A DNA stretch of 22,197 nucleotides from a virus (IMGVR_UViG_3300026521_000053:1-22197), one strand, 5' to 3'. Shown: positions 8,511 to 14,725, counted from the first letter of the stretch. Numbers and translations are program-made. The notes: generated by a model from the letters alone, not told the origin.

Positions 8511-9091
8511 ACCTACCTCAAAACACAACTACAAATGATGTTAAAGAATATTTAACATTTAAATAATTACTATATATAGTAGAATGGGTCCTTCATACGG
8601 TGACGTATGTCGAAGAATCTTTCTAATAAAGAGATGTATTATTAATAGCATCTCACAGGGACTCTTAAAGCTTAAAGATACTACTTAATAGTTGGAAACA
8701 ATTATTAATACCGCATTCATAATGGAGATATGTGGCATAGTGACAACTCTTTAAGATAGCATGCAGTAGCATGTGTTATATGAAATATAAATACACCTAG
8801 TCTTTCTAACCAAAATGATAGTAGATATTTATAGATTATGTAACGTAGAGAATCTGTAGCGAAGTACCTTAAACAGTGAAAACTATCTAACATAGTTAGA
8901 GTGTATGCGCTCAACGACTATCCCGCCAGGGAGTAGGGCTCAAGTGAGTGGATGTCGATCCTTAAATCGAAACGGAAGAGGTCTCTTTAATATGGTATTA
9001 TAGAGATCATGATATAGTCTAGCCTGTAGTGAAAGCTATAGAAGTTCATGGGAGAACTGGTATGGTGTAACGAACCATATTGACTGTTGCG

Positions 9092-9102
9092 TTGATGGTG
9101 AT
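9092..9102 (+). CDS. RNAP beta' micro-exon 2 (11 nt) encoding F-D-G-D
   Basis: TTGATGGTGAT between the two introns. Joined to the T of exon 1 it completes Phe (TTT) and then reads GAT GGT GAT, so it supplies two of the three aspartates of the DFDGD magnesium site. It is preceded by G9091 (last base of intron 1) and ends in T9102, which suits a group I 5' splice site. Without splicing, the frame would reach a stop at AAA CAA TAA. Only this exact placement restores N-G-D-F-D-G-D-E-M-N in frame. Confidence 0.8.
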
Positions 9103-9583
9103 AAACAATAATTTTAAATTATTAAATGTCCGTTATAGAAGAAATTCTATAATGAAAACTTTCTAATTGACGGGGACGCCGTAAAGATGTGTGCACTAAC
9201 CAGACCGCAGTAATGTGAGGATGAAGAGTCTGGGGCTTAGCTAACTACTAAGGTATAGTAAAAGACATACATATGGTATTGAGTTACCAGCATTGATGAT
9301 AGTATATAGGAGTACAATATCCTGTAAAAACATAACATGGTGTAATTGGCAATCCGCAGCGAAGTATCCCTAGTGGATATGTGTTCAACGACCAAGGGTT
9401 TACCACCCTGTAGGGCTCAAGTGAGTGGGTGTAGAATCCCTTAAATCGAAATGTTAGTGTCCTAGCTTACTATAACGATATTGTAGTCGTGTAAGAAGGA
9501 ATTGATATGGTCTCGACTTCTAGAGGAAACCTAGAGAAGTTCATAAGAGAACTGCATGGATTAACGACCTATGTGAAGACACG
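9103..9583 (+). ncRNA. Group I intron 2 (td-like, 481 nt) in the RNAP beta' gene
   Basis: Second group I intron, 11 nt downstream of the first and related to it. AATCCGCAGCGAAGTA (9351-9366) differs from intron 1 at two positions. TAGGGCTCAAGTGAGTGG (9411-9428) is identical to 8934-8951. P7 is GACCA (9390-9394) with TGGTC (9508-9512), a compensatory change from GACTA/TAGTC. P9 is CTTCTAG/CTAGAGAAG. The final hairpin GCATGG-ATTAACGA-CCTATGT resembles the td 3' end. The intron ends in G9583. It has no ORF. The first 180 nt form extra hairpins (for example TTATAGAA-GAAA-TTCTATAA and CCAGAC...GTCTGG). A likely guide is GTTACCA (9283-9289), which pairs with exon TGGTGAT and places a U-G pair at the splice site. 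Confidence 0.88.
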
Positions 9584-9802
9584 GAAATGAACTGTATATT
9601 ACTTATAGATAACTGGATGGTGGATAAAGCTAAAAACTTATCACCACACCATAATATCGTAGATGTAGGATATTATAAAATAAATAAAAATTTATACTTG
9701 TCTCCTACTACAGTATTAAACATAAGTAATTACATAATGAGTGATGATGAAGAAGAAGACCCTGAGTGTCCTATCTATCAAGAACTTTTGGATTTGAAAT
9801 AA
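9584..9802 (+). CDS. RNAP beta'-like subunit, N-terminal part: exon 3
   Basis: Starts with GAA ATG AAC (E-M-N), completing the NGDFDGDEMN signature when joined to the upstream exons, and continues CILLIDNWMVDKAKNLSPHH to a TAA at 9800-9802. The ATG at 9587 could be misread as a gene start, but it has no ribosome site and the protein resembles the stretch after DFDGD in beta'. The subunit ends about 70 residues after the catalytic motif with an acidic tail (MSDDEEEDPE), consistent with a beta' split after the active site. The beta' C-terminal part is not in this window. Total spliced CDS is 1216 + 11 + 219 = 1446 nt, an exact 482 codons including the stop. Confidence 0.88.
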   Translation, partial: EMNCILLIDNWMVDKAKNLSPHHNIVDVGYYKINKNLYLSPTTVLNISNYIMSDDEEEDPECPIYQELLDLK

Positions 9803-9810
9803 TTTTTGTT

Positions 9811-9828
9811 TATATATTATTAATATGA
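9811..9828 (+). promoter_or_regulatory. Phage promoter-like AT element, copy 3 (before a gene-free stretch)
   Basis: TATATATTATTAATATGA. Unlike the other copies it has no start codon 19 to 28 bases downstream, which supports transcription of a non-coding RNA from here. Confidence 0.55.
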
Positions 9829-10088
9829 AGGGTGTAGATTAAAAAGAAAAATAATTTACTGAAAATTGGTATATCTATACTTGCAATTTTATTGCTATGA
9901 TTTGTAGTGTGTATCATCCCATACTTGGGGCCTTGCATATAGATAACCAAACCCTCAGATCCGTTTTGTGTTTACTATAGCGTGTATGTTTATACATGCT
10001 AATGATCTCTGCTATAGCACTTCCTATGCAACGCTGGGATCATTTTCTAAACATCCTAGGCCCTCTGTGGCCTTGTTGATGTTTTTTT
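9827..10088 (+). ncRNA. Putative structured non-coding RNA (about 260 nt), class unknown
   Basis: Gene-free stretch bounded by a promoter-like element and a terminator, visibly less AT-rich than its surroundings. Nested pairings build a long rod: ATCCCA (9916-9921) with TGGGAT (10035-10040), TTGCATA (9933-9939) with TATGCAA (10025-10031), CTATAGC (9975-9981) with GCTATAG (10011-10017), and an apical GTGTA/TACAT hairpin. The outline, with a closing stem, internal bubbles and an apical stem, recalls 6S-type RNAs but I cannot assign it. Alternative: a decayed small membrane-protein gene, since one frame from 9838 reads KNNLLKIGISILAILLL, then TGA, then FVVCIIPYLGPCI, but it has no ATG and TGA is a stop elsewhere here. 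Confidence 0.5.
10050..10088 (+). terminator. Rho-independent terminator of the putative RNA
   Basis: AACATC (10050-10055) with GATGTT (10078-10083) and inner AGGCC (10058-10062) with GGCCT (10069-10073), followed by seven T (10082-10088). Confidence 0.75.
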
Positions 10089-10122
10089 GTTTTGTGTGCT
10101 GTTAAAAACTTTGTAGATTACT

Positions 10123-10154
10123 GATATGACTGTGGATGCTGCCACAGTCATATC
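10123..10154 (+). terminator. Second perfect 13-bp hairpin in the same gap
   Basis: GATATGACTGTGG (10123-10135) pairs with CCACAGTCATATC (10142-10154); a T-rich tract (TCTCTATTTATTTTT) follows. It insulates the next promoter element 22 bases downstream. Confidence 0.7.
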
Positions 10155-10176
10155 TGTGTCTCTATTTATTTTTATA

Positions 10177-10194
10177 TACATATTATTAAGATAG
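10177..10194 (+). promoter_or_regulatory. Phage promoter-like AT element, copy 4
   Basis: TACATATTATTAAGATAG, 26 bases before the ATG at 10221. Two substitutions from the consensus. Confidence 0.5.
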
Positions 10195-10220
10195 TAAAAC
10201 AAAAGATAAAAGGATCTAAA

Positions 10221-11108
10221 ATGGATAAAATTACTGTAATAAATAAAGAGATATTAAAACAGTTAGGTGCATGTCAGGATGGCATAGATTTCTTTACTAG
10301 AAATATAGTAGAGATATCTATAGATAAATTAGACTTGGTAGATGGTGATTATGAGGGATATGTAGAGTGGTTAAGACACAGTATATCAAATTATAATTCT
10401 TGTAAAATTAAACCACCTGTAAAAGAGTTTGAACGTGTATATAATTTAGACGGTAGTTGGAAAGAAATTACTAGGGATAAATTTGGTTATATATTAAAAT
10501 ATAAAGACAGTACAGGTTTTTGGAAAGAATTTAATAGGGATAAATTTGGTTATGAACTATCTTATAAAGATAATACTCATGTGAAATACGAGTACACTAG
10601 AGATGAAGATGGTAACATATTAACGTATAAAAATAGTGATGGTGGTTGGTACGAATACACTAGAGATAGATTTGGTAATGAGCTATCTTATAAAGATAGT
10701 AGTGGTAATTGGAAAGAATTTACTAGGGATAAATTTGGTAATGAGCTATCTTATAAAGATAGTAGTGGTAATTGGAAAGAAATTACTAGGGATAAATTTG
10801 GTTATATATTAAAATATAGAGACAGTACAGGTTTTTCATACGAGTATACTAGAGATAAATATGGTAATGAATTATCTTATAAAAATAGTAATGGTAATTG
10901 GAGTGAGTATACTAGAGATGAAAATGGTAATGAATTACATTATAAAAATAGTAGTGGTAATTGGAGTGAGTATACTAGAGATGAAAATGGTAACATATTA
11001 ACGTATAAAAATAGTGATGGTGAATATATAACATATAAATACGAGCATACTAAGGAATACTTTAAAATGTATAAAAATGATAATTTAATCTTAACAGTAT
11101 TTAAATAA
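10221..11108 (+). CDS. RHS-like 21-residue repeat protein, 9 repeats (paralogue 2)
   Basis: Longest of the three paralogues at 295 residues: the same 88-residue head (TVINKEILKQLGACQDGIDFFTRN), nine 21-residue repeats and the same 18-residue tail ending LILTVFK. The repeat keeps E-Y/F-T-R-D-K/E-x-G-N/Y-x-L-x-Y-K-D/N-S-x-G. Repeats 4 and 5 are almost identical at the DNA level (63-bp period from 10674), a sign of recent duplication. Repeats 7-9 use DENGN variants shared with paralogue 3. The ATG has an AAAAGGA site eight bases upstream. No enzyme motif, signal peptide or membrane segment. It is followed by the 142-residue unknown after 11 bases, so the two are probably co-transcribed. Function unknown. 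Confidence 0.85.
   Translation: MDKITVINKEILKQLGACQDGIDFFTRNIVEISIDKLDLVDGDYEGYVEWLRHSISNYNSCKIKPPVKEFERVYNLDGSWKEITRDKFGYILKYKDSTGFWKEFNRDKFGYELSYKDNTHVKYEYTRDEDGNILTYKNSDGGWYEYTRDRFGNELSYKDSSGNWKEFTRDKFGNELSYKDSSGNWKEITRDKFGYILKYRDSTGFSYEYTRDKYGNELSYKNSNGNWSEYTRDENGNELHYKNSSGNWSEYTRDENGNILTYKNSDGEYITYKYEHTKEYFKMYKNDNLILTVFK
10485..11051 (+). repeat. Nine tandem 63-bp coding repeats
   Basis: Starts at codon 89, as in the other two paralogues. Units beginning at 10674 and 10737 are near-identical. 10911-10991 is identical to 14133-14213 in paralogue 3. Confidence 0.85.
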
Positions 11109-11119
11109 AAGGATTAGAT

Positions 11120-11548
11120 GTGGAACATATTGATATAGAAATTATAAACAGACAAGATTGTTTAATTATTAGAATAAAATATGATAACATAGTAGCATTA
11201 TCATTTAACTATGATTTAAATACACACGACTTAGAATTAGCTTCACATACTTATATGTATAAAGATAAAACACAACATATAATACGTTTATATACGTATG
11301 ACGGAGGTGATGTAAATGTTTATAAACATATACTTAGTTATTTTATCAATGAAGTAATTAATAAACATGAACAAATAATTAATGACATAGATTATATATA
11401 TGATGTGTATATAGATGAACTTTATAGTAATTTAAACAATATTTTAAACTATAAAACAAATAAATACACATTAATAAAACATGAAGTAATTAATAAAACT
11501 AACTATAAGACGACAACCACATACAAAATAAGGAAAATCAATGAATGA
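11120..11548 (+). CDS. Unrecognised 142-residue protein with GTG start
   Basis: No family recognised. The start is GTG at 11120, six bases after an AAAGGA site; the overlapping ATG at 11118 is in another frame and stops after six codons. The protein is acidic and Tyr/Asn/Ile-rich, beta-like at the N-terminus (DIEIINRQDCLIIRIKYDN) and helical in the middle, with a basic C-terminus. No signal peptide or membrane segment. It ends in TGA at 11546-11548, overlapping the dCMP deaminase start by eight bases, so translation of the two is probably coupled. The TGA confirms that this codon is a stop in this genome. Confidence 0.7.
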   Translation: MEHIDIEIINRQDCLIIRIKYDNIVALSFNYDLNTHDLELASHTYMYKDKTQHIIRLYTYDGGDVNVYKHILSYFINEVINKHEQIINDIDYIYDVYIDELYSNLNNILNYKTNKYTLIKHEVINKTNYKTTTTYKIRKINE

Positions 11549-12089
11549 AATTAAACCAACTATCGTAGATGAAATAATGTTAAATGTAGCTGTAGAGATG
11601 TCTAAATTAAGCAAATGTAAAAAACAACAAGTAGGGTGCTTGTTTGTTAAGAATGGTAGAATATTATCTACTGGTGTAAATGGTACTGTGTCAGATACAT
11701 GTAATGGTTGTGAGACAGTGGAGTACACATGTAGTGTTTGTGACGAAATTACATTATTAGATAATGATGTAGATGTAAGAGAATATTGTTTATGTAAATG
11801 CGGTCATATAGATAATATTGATTTTAATAAAAATACTAAATATGTGACTAAAGATAATGTATTACATGCTGAAGAGAATGCTATTTTAAATGCTGCTAAA
11901 GAAGGAATCTCTTTAAAAGGATGTACCGTATACATTACATTATCACCGTGTATTAAATGCGCCAGAATGATAGCTGAGCTAGGCACTACTTGCGTGGTGT
12001 ATAAAAATAAATATAGAAATACCGCTGGTTTAGAACTTTTAAAAAGTAAAGGTATTCAAATAGTGAAAGGAAATAATAATGAAAAATAA
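11541..12089 (+). CDS. dCMP deaminase family protein (zinc-dependent cytidine/deoxycytidylate deaminase)
   Basis: Predicted to deaminate dCMP to dUMP, feeding phage dTMP synthesis. The catalytic zinc site is complete: H109-A-E111 (VLHAEENA) with E111 as the proton shuttle, and C137 and C140 in SPCIKC. The N-terminal VGCLFVKNGRILSTGVNGT matches the substrate-side block of the dCMP deaminase branch. At 182 residues it is slightly long. The extra length is a Cys-rich insert at residues 54-87 (C-x2-C, C-x2-C, then C-x-C-x-C), which looks like an added zinc ribbon. It overlaps the genes on both sides (8 nt upstream, 11 nt downstream), so it sits in a tight operon. Exact substrate (dCMP or another cytosine nucleotide) is inferred from the family. 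Confidence 0.88.
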   Translation: MNEIKPTIVDEIMLNVAVEMSKLSKCKKQQVGCLFVKNGRILSTGVNGTVSDTCNGCETVEYTCSVCDEITLLDNDVDVREYCLCKCGHIDNIDFNKNTKYVTKDNVLHAEENAILNAAKEGISLKGCTVYITLSPCIKCARMIAELGTTCVVYKNKYRNTAGLELLKSKGIQIVKGNNNEK

Positions 12090-12348
12090 AACAAGTAAAT
12101 ATGTATTACCAGATGATGTAACGCCATCTGAATATACAATATCTATACCTAATAAAAAACCAAAAATACTCATAACCGATGATTTAGAAGAAGAACTTTC
12201 TGAATATTACATTCTATTTGCTGGAATAAAATATTATCCTAATAAAGACAAAACACCCAGTGCTTTTTTTAGATTTATGACTAAACATTTACTAGGTTTG
12301 AAATGGGGTAAAGATAGTAAAGAAGAAGATATAGATACACCAAAATAG
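12079..12348 (+). CDS. Unrecognised 89-residue protein
   Basis: Small soluble protein, no family recognised. It starts within the last 11 bases of the dCMP deaminase gene (GAAAGGAAATAATAATG gives a good ribosome site), so it is translationally linked to it. A Pro/Thr/Lys-rich N-terminus is followed by an acidic patch (DDLEEELSEYY) and a short amphipathic helix (SAFFRFMTKHLLGLKWG). The stop TAG lies inside the terminator hairpin. A nucleotide-metabolism accessory role is possible from position only. Confidence 0.65.
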   Translation: MKNKTSKYVLPDDVTPSEYTISIPNKKPKILITDDLEEELSEYYILFAGIKYYPNKDKTPSAFFRFMTKHLLGLKWGKDSKEEDIDTPK

Positions 12349-12373
12349 GTGTATCTATATTATTTATTTTTTT
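12329..12373 (+). terminator. Strong terminator between convergent genes
   Basis: ATATAGATACACC (12329-12341) pairs perfectly with GGTGTATCTATAT (12348-12360), followed by TATTTATTTTTTT. It terminates the deaminase operon; the same hairpin sits just after the stop of the minus-strand gene but has no T-run in that direction. Confidence 0.8.
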
Positions 12374-13620
12374 AATGCTTTTATGTATATATAAAGAATA
12401 AACATAATAGTAGTAGTGGATAGTATCCATTTAGTTTTTCTACCTGTAGTAATCATAGCTAAATAATAAATATACTTTTTAGCTTCTTTCATATCTTTAT
12501 TTTTTACTTTACTACTAGACCAATAATTTTTAAGTAATAAGATACTCTTAGGTAAATTATTTACATCTGTAATATTTAAGTTTAATCTATTTAAATAATC
12601 AAAGCTTAATATTAAAATATCTTTTAATAATTCGTTATAAGGATCTTTATCATTTTTATATTTTTTAATAGTCACTTTTAATTTATTATGTAATTGATCT
12701 TCACATACATTGTTAATCATGCTAGTTAATATATCCTTATTTGTATTTGGAAACATTTTATCGATTACAATAATTATATCAGTGTCTATAAAATCATTTT
12801 TATTGTATTTTATATTTTGTATTTTATTTATATAATTAAAGGCATCATTATTTACTTCTTTTACTTGTTTCTCATTAGCTTCACCACCTATAAAAGTAGA
12901 GTCTTGTTGTTTGATAATTTCTTTTTCTTCTTTAACTTCTACTAATACACCATATATAGCTATTAGTAAAGATCTATTTTTTGTTTGTATATCTGATATA
13001 ATTCTAGTAGAATCTTCAGTAGTAAATCTTCTTAACCTTTTATTATTAGGATTGTGTTTATCTAGTATAGTTTCTACTCTATAATTAAATACTTCTCCCC
13101 AACTATGTTTCTTTTTAATAATAAATTTATGAGATAAGTGTTCATATACAGTAGTTGCTATATTATTATCAACTTTATAATTAAAATATCTAAAATACAA
13201 ACTACTAAACATTCTATACTGCATAATTAACATTGTCTCTTTAACTATTTTTTCTTTAAAATCTTTAGAAGTAACATTACTATTATAAGCATCTGCAGCT
13301 GAATATGTGAGTATGTTATAAATTACATTACTGGTTACTTTAAAAGATTTATTTATATCTTTTACCTTATAAAACTCTTTTTGTATATCTTTAAAACCTG
13401 GTAAATTATAAACATCGTTAGCTAATTTATCATCGTCATTCTCGCTAAATCTAATAGTATGTGCTCCTACTAAATTACTACCTAAAAATTCTATATATTC
13501 ATCACTTTTATTTATCCACGATAATCTAAAATTTCTAATTCTATTTAAAAAACCACTATCTATATTTATGTTTAATTCACTTTTAAAAAAACTTTTAACA
13601 TCTTTATATTTTTTATCCAT
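12364..13620 (-). CDS. Unrecognised 418-residue protein with C-terminal membrane anchor
   Basis: No family recognised. Long, Lys/Asn/Ile-rich and mainly helical, with a charged C-terminal third. The last 20 or so residues (KWILSTTTIMFILYIYIKAL) form one hydrophobic segment after a basic stretch (GRKTK), which looks like a tail anchor with the bulk in the cytoplasm. The ATG at 13620 is preceded on its strand by an AAAAGGG site. It is the only minus-strand gene between 1 and 17067, convergent with the deaminase operon and divergent from the third repeat gene. A short AT-rich gap (13621-13713) holds its promoter, but no copy of the 18-base element is visible on that strand. Confidence 0.75.
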   Translation of the reverse strand: MDKKYKDVKSFFKSELNINIDSGFLNRIRNFRLSWINKSDEYIEFLGSNLVGAHTIRFSENDDDKLANDVYNLPGFKDIQKEFYKVKDINKSFKVTSNVIYNILTYSAADAYNSNVTSKDFKEKIVKETMLIMQYRMFSSLYFRYFNYKVDNNIATTVYEHLSHKFIIKKKHSWGEVFNYRVETILDKHNPNNKRLRRFTTEDSTRIISDIQTKNRSLLIAIYGVLVEVKEEKEIIKQQDSTFIGGEANEKQVKEVNNDAFNYINKIQNIKYNKNDFIDTDIIIVIDKMFPNTNKDILTSMINNVCEDQLHNKLKVTIKKYKNDKDPYNELLKDILILSFDYLNRLNLNITDVNNLPKSILLLKNYWSSSKVKNKDMKEAKKYIYYLAMITTGRKTKWILSTTTIMFILYIYIKALKK

Positions 13621-13713
13621 TGTACGCCCTTTTGTATTACGTAATCATTTAAATATTTAATTACCGGACATTAGTTAAAAATATTTATTATATAATTTCT
13701 AAACATTTTCATT

Positions 13714-13731
13714 TATATATTATTAATATAG
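13714..13731 (+). promoter_or_regulatory. Phage promoter-like AT element, copy 5 (consensus)
   Basis: TATATATTATTAATATAG, 26 bases before ATG 13758. Matches copy 7 exactly and is taken as the consensus. Confidence 0.65.
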
Positions 13732-13757
13732 TAAAACAAAATATAAAAGGATCTTAA

Positions 13758-14456
13758 ATGAAAAAGATTACGGTAGTAAATAAAGAGGTGTTAAAAAAAC
13801 TGAAAGCATGTGAAGACGGTATACGTTTTTTTGTACGTAATATAGGAGAATTACCTGTAGATAAATTAGACTTGGTAGAAGGTGATTATAAACATTATGT
13901 GGAATGGTTAAAAAATGCTGTTACTGAATATAATAACAAACCGCATAAACCACCTGTAAAAGAGTTTGAACGTGTATATAATTTAGATGGTAGTTGGTTT
14001 GAATTTACTAGGGATAAATTTGGTTATACTTTAACATATAAAAATAGTGATGGCTACTGGAGTGATTATACTAGAGATAAAAATGGTAAAATATTGTCAT
14101 TTAAAAATAGTAACGGTGTTTCATACGAGTACACTAGAGATGAAAATGGTAATGAATTACATTATAAAAATAGTAGTGGTAATTGGAGTGAGTATACTAG
14201 AGATGAAAATGGTGCTGTGTTAACGTATAAAAATAGTGATGATTTTTCATACGAGTACACTAGAGATAAATATGGTAATGAATTAACACGTAAAGACAAT
14301 GAAGGTTATTGGTGCGAATACACTAGAGATAAATTTGGTAATGAATTAACATTTAAAAATAGTAATGGTGATTGGAGTGAATATAAATATGAACACACTA
14401 AGGAATATTTTAAGATGTACGAAAACGATAAACTGATATTAACTGTAATTAAATAA
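13758..14456 (+). CDS. RHS-like 21-residue repeat protein, 6 repeats (paralogue 3, mosaic)
   Basis: Shortest of the three paralogues: 232 residues = 88 + 6 x 21 + 18. The head (TVVNKEVLKKLKACEDGIRFFVRN) begins like paralogue 1, while the segment before the repeats (PPVKEFERVYNLDGSW) matches paralogue 2. The repeats are a patchwork: 14040-14128 is identical to paralogue 1 (89 bp) and 14133-14213 identical to paralogue 2 (81 bp), so recombination between copies has built this gene. One repeat has lost its Gly (NSDDFSYE). Good AAAAGGA site and promoter element upstream. A small helical gene follows 13 bases downstream. Function unknown; the repeat fold is probably a beta-hairpin stack. Confidence 0.85.
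   Translation: MKKITVVNKEVLKKLKACEDGIRFFVRNIGELPVDKLDLVEGDYKHYVEWLKNAVTEYNNKPHKPPVKEFERVYNLDGSWFEFTRDKFGYTLTYKNSDGYWSDYTRDKNGKILSFKNSNGVSYEYTRDENGNELHYKNSSGNWSEYTRDENGAVLTYKNSDDFSYEYTRDKYGNELTRKDNEGYWCEYTRDKFGNELTFKNSNGDWSEYKYEHTKEYFKMYENDKLILTVIK
14022..14399 (+). repeat. Six tandem 63-bp coding repeats
   Basis: Starts at codon 89 of paralogue 3. Contains two blocks (89 bp and 81 bp) identical to different paralogues. Confidence 0.85.
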
Positions 14457-14469
14457 AAAAGGAAATAAA

Positions 14470-14718
14470 ATGTTAGATGTAAATGAAAAAGAAATTTTTG
14501 AAAGAAGAGTTCTTAAATTAAAAACAAAAATAGAAGTAGATAATATACCTTACGGTATACTAGGTGATCCTGAAGTACATATAGATATCGTAAAAGATGG
14601 ACTTTTAGATCTTGAAGATAAAGTAAAAAATGGAAAATATAAAGTAAACCAAATATTTACGGCATTACGTGTTATAGAAGATTATTATAATTTTGTATAT
14701 AAATCACAATTGTTATAA
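14470..14718 (+). CDS. Unrecognised 82-residue helical protein
   Basis: Small charged protein, no family recognised, no membrane segment. The N-terminal half reads MLDVNEKEIFERRVLKLKTK and the C-terminal half is a second helix (ALRVIEDYYNFVYKSQ). An AAAAAAGGA site precedes the ATG, 13 bases after the stop of the third repeat gene, so the two are probably co-transcribed. It is followed by a strong terminator. Confidence 0.65.
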   Translation: MLDVNEKEIFERRVLKLKTKIEVDNIPYGILGDPEVHIDIVKDGLLDLEDKVKNGKYKVNQIFTALRVIEDYYNFVYKSQLL

Positions 14719-14725
14719 CTACAAT

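Larger units (their letters stand above)
8264..9091 (+). ncRNA. Group I intron 1 (td-like, 828 nt) in the RNAP beta' gene
   Basis: Self-splicing group I intron, best placed as subgroup IA2 by resemblance to the phage T4 td core (from memory). The 5' site follows U8263 and the intron ends in G9091, as the class requires. AATCTGTAGCGAAGTA (8851-8866) marks the P4 region. CAACGACTA precedes a GTAGGGCTCAAGTGA block. P7 is GACTA (8916-8920) with TAGTC (9015-9019). P9 is CTGTAG/CTATAG. The final hairpin is GTATGG/CCATAT around TAACGAA. The 5' half holds an eroded endonuclease ORF (8319..8510). Between 8511 and 8850 it contains several hairpins, including CATACG-GTGA-CGTATG and TTAATAGTTG-GAAA-CAATTATTAA, but no ORF. 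The P1 guide is not certain; GGTC at 8587-8590 could pair with the exon end GACT. Confidence 0.88.

Noticed and set aside
8717-8914. Minus-strand 65-codon ORF
   Set aside because: Lies antisense to the structured part and core of intron 1, has no ribosome site and no recognisable protein.
9587-9802. Stand-alone 71-residue gene starting at ATG 9587
   Set aside because: No ribosome site, the ATG lies inside the E-M-N of the beta' catalytic motif, and the protein continues beta' sequence. It is exon 3.
9838-9934. Small membrane protein KNNLLKIGISILAILLL-TGA-FVVCIIPYLGPCI
   Set aside because: No ATG/GTG/TTG start, an internal TGA that is a normal stop in this genome (11546-11548), and it overlaps strong RNA pairings; kept only as an alternative to the RNA call.
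9803-10220. tRNA, tmRNA or RNase P RNA in the gene-free stretch
   Set aside because: No cloverleaf with TTC-type loop, no CCA-like acceptor end and no RNase P core motif could be found by eye; therefore called only as an unclassified structured RNA.
6291-14399. CRISPR-like or regulatory DNA repeats
   Set aside because: The 63-bp period is in frame inside three protein genes, without unique spacers between identical repeats.
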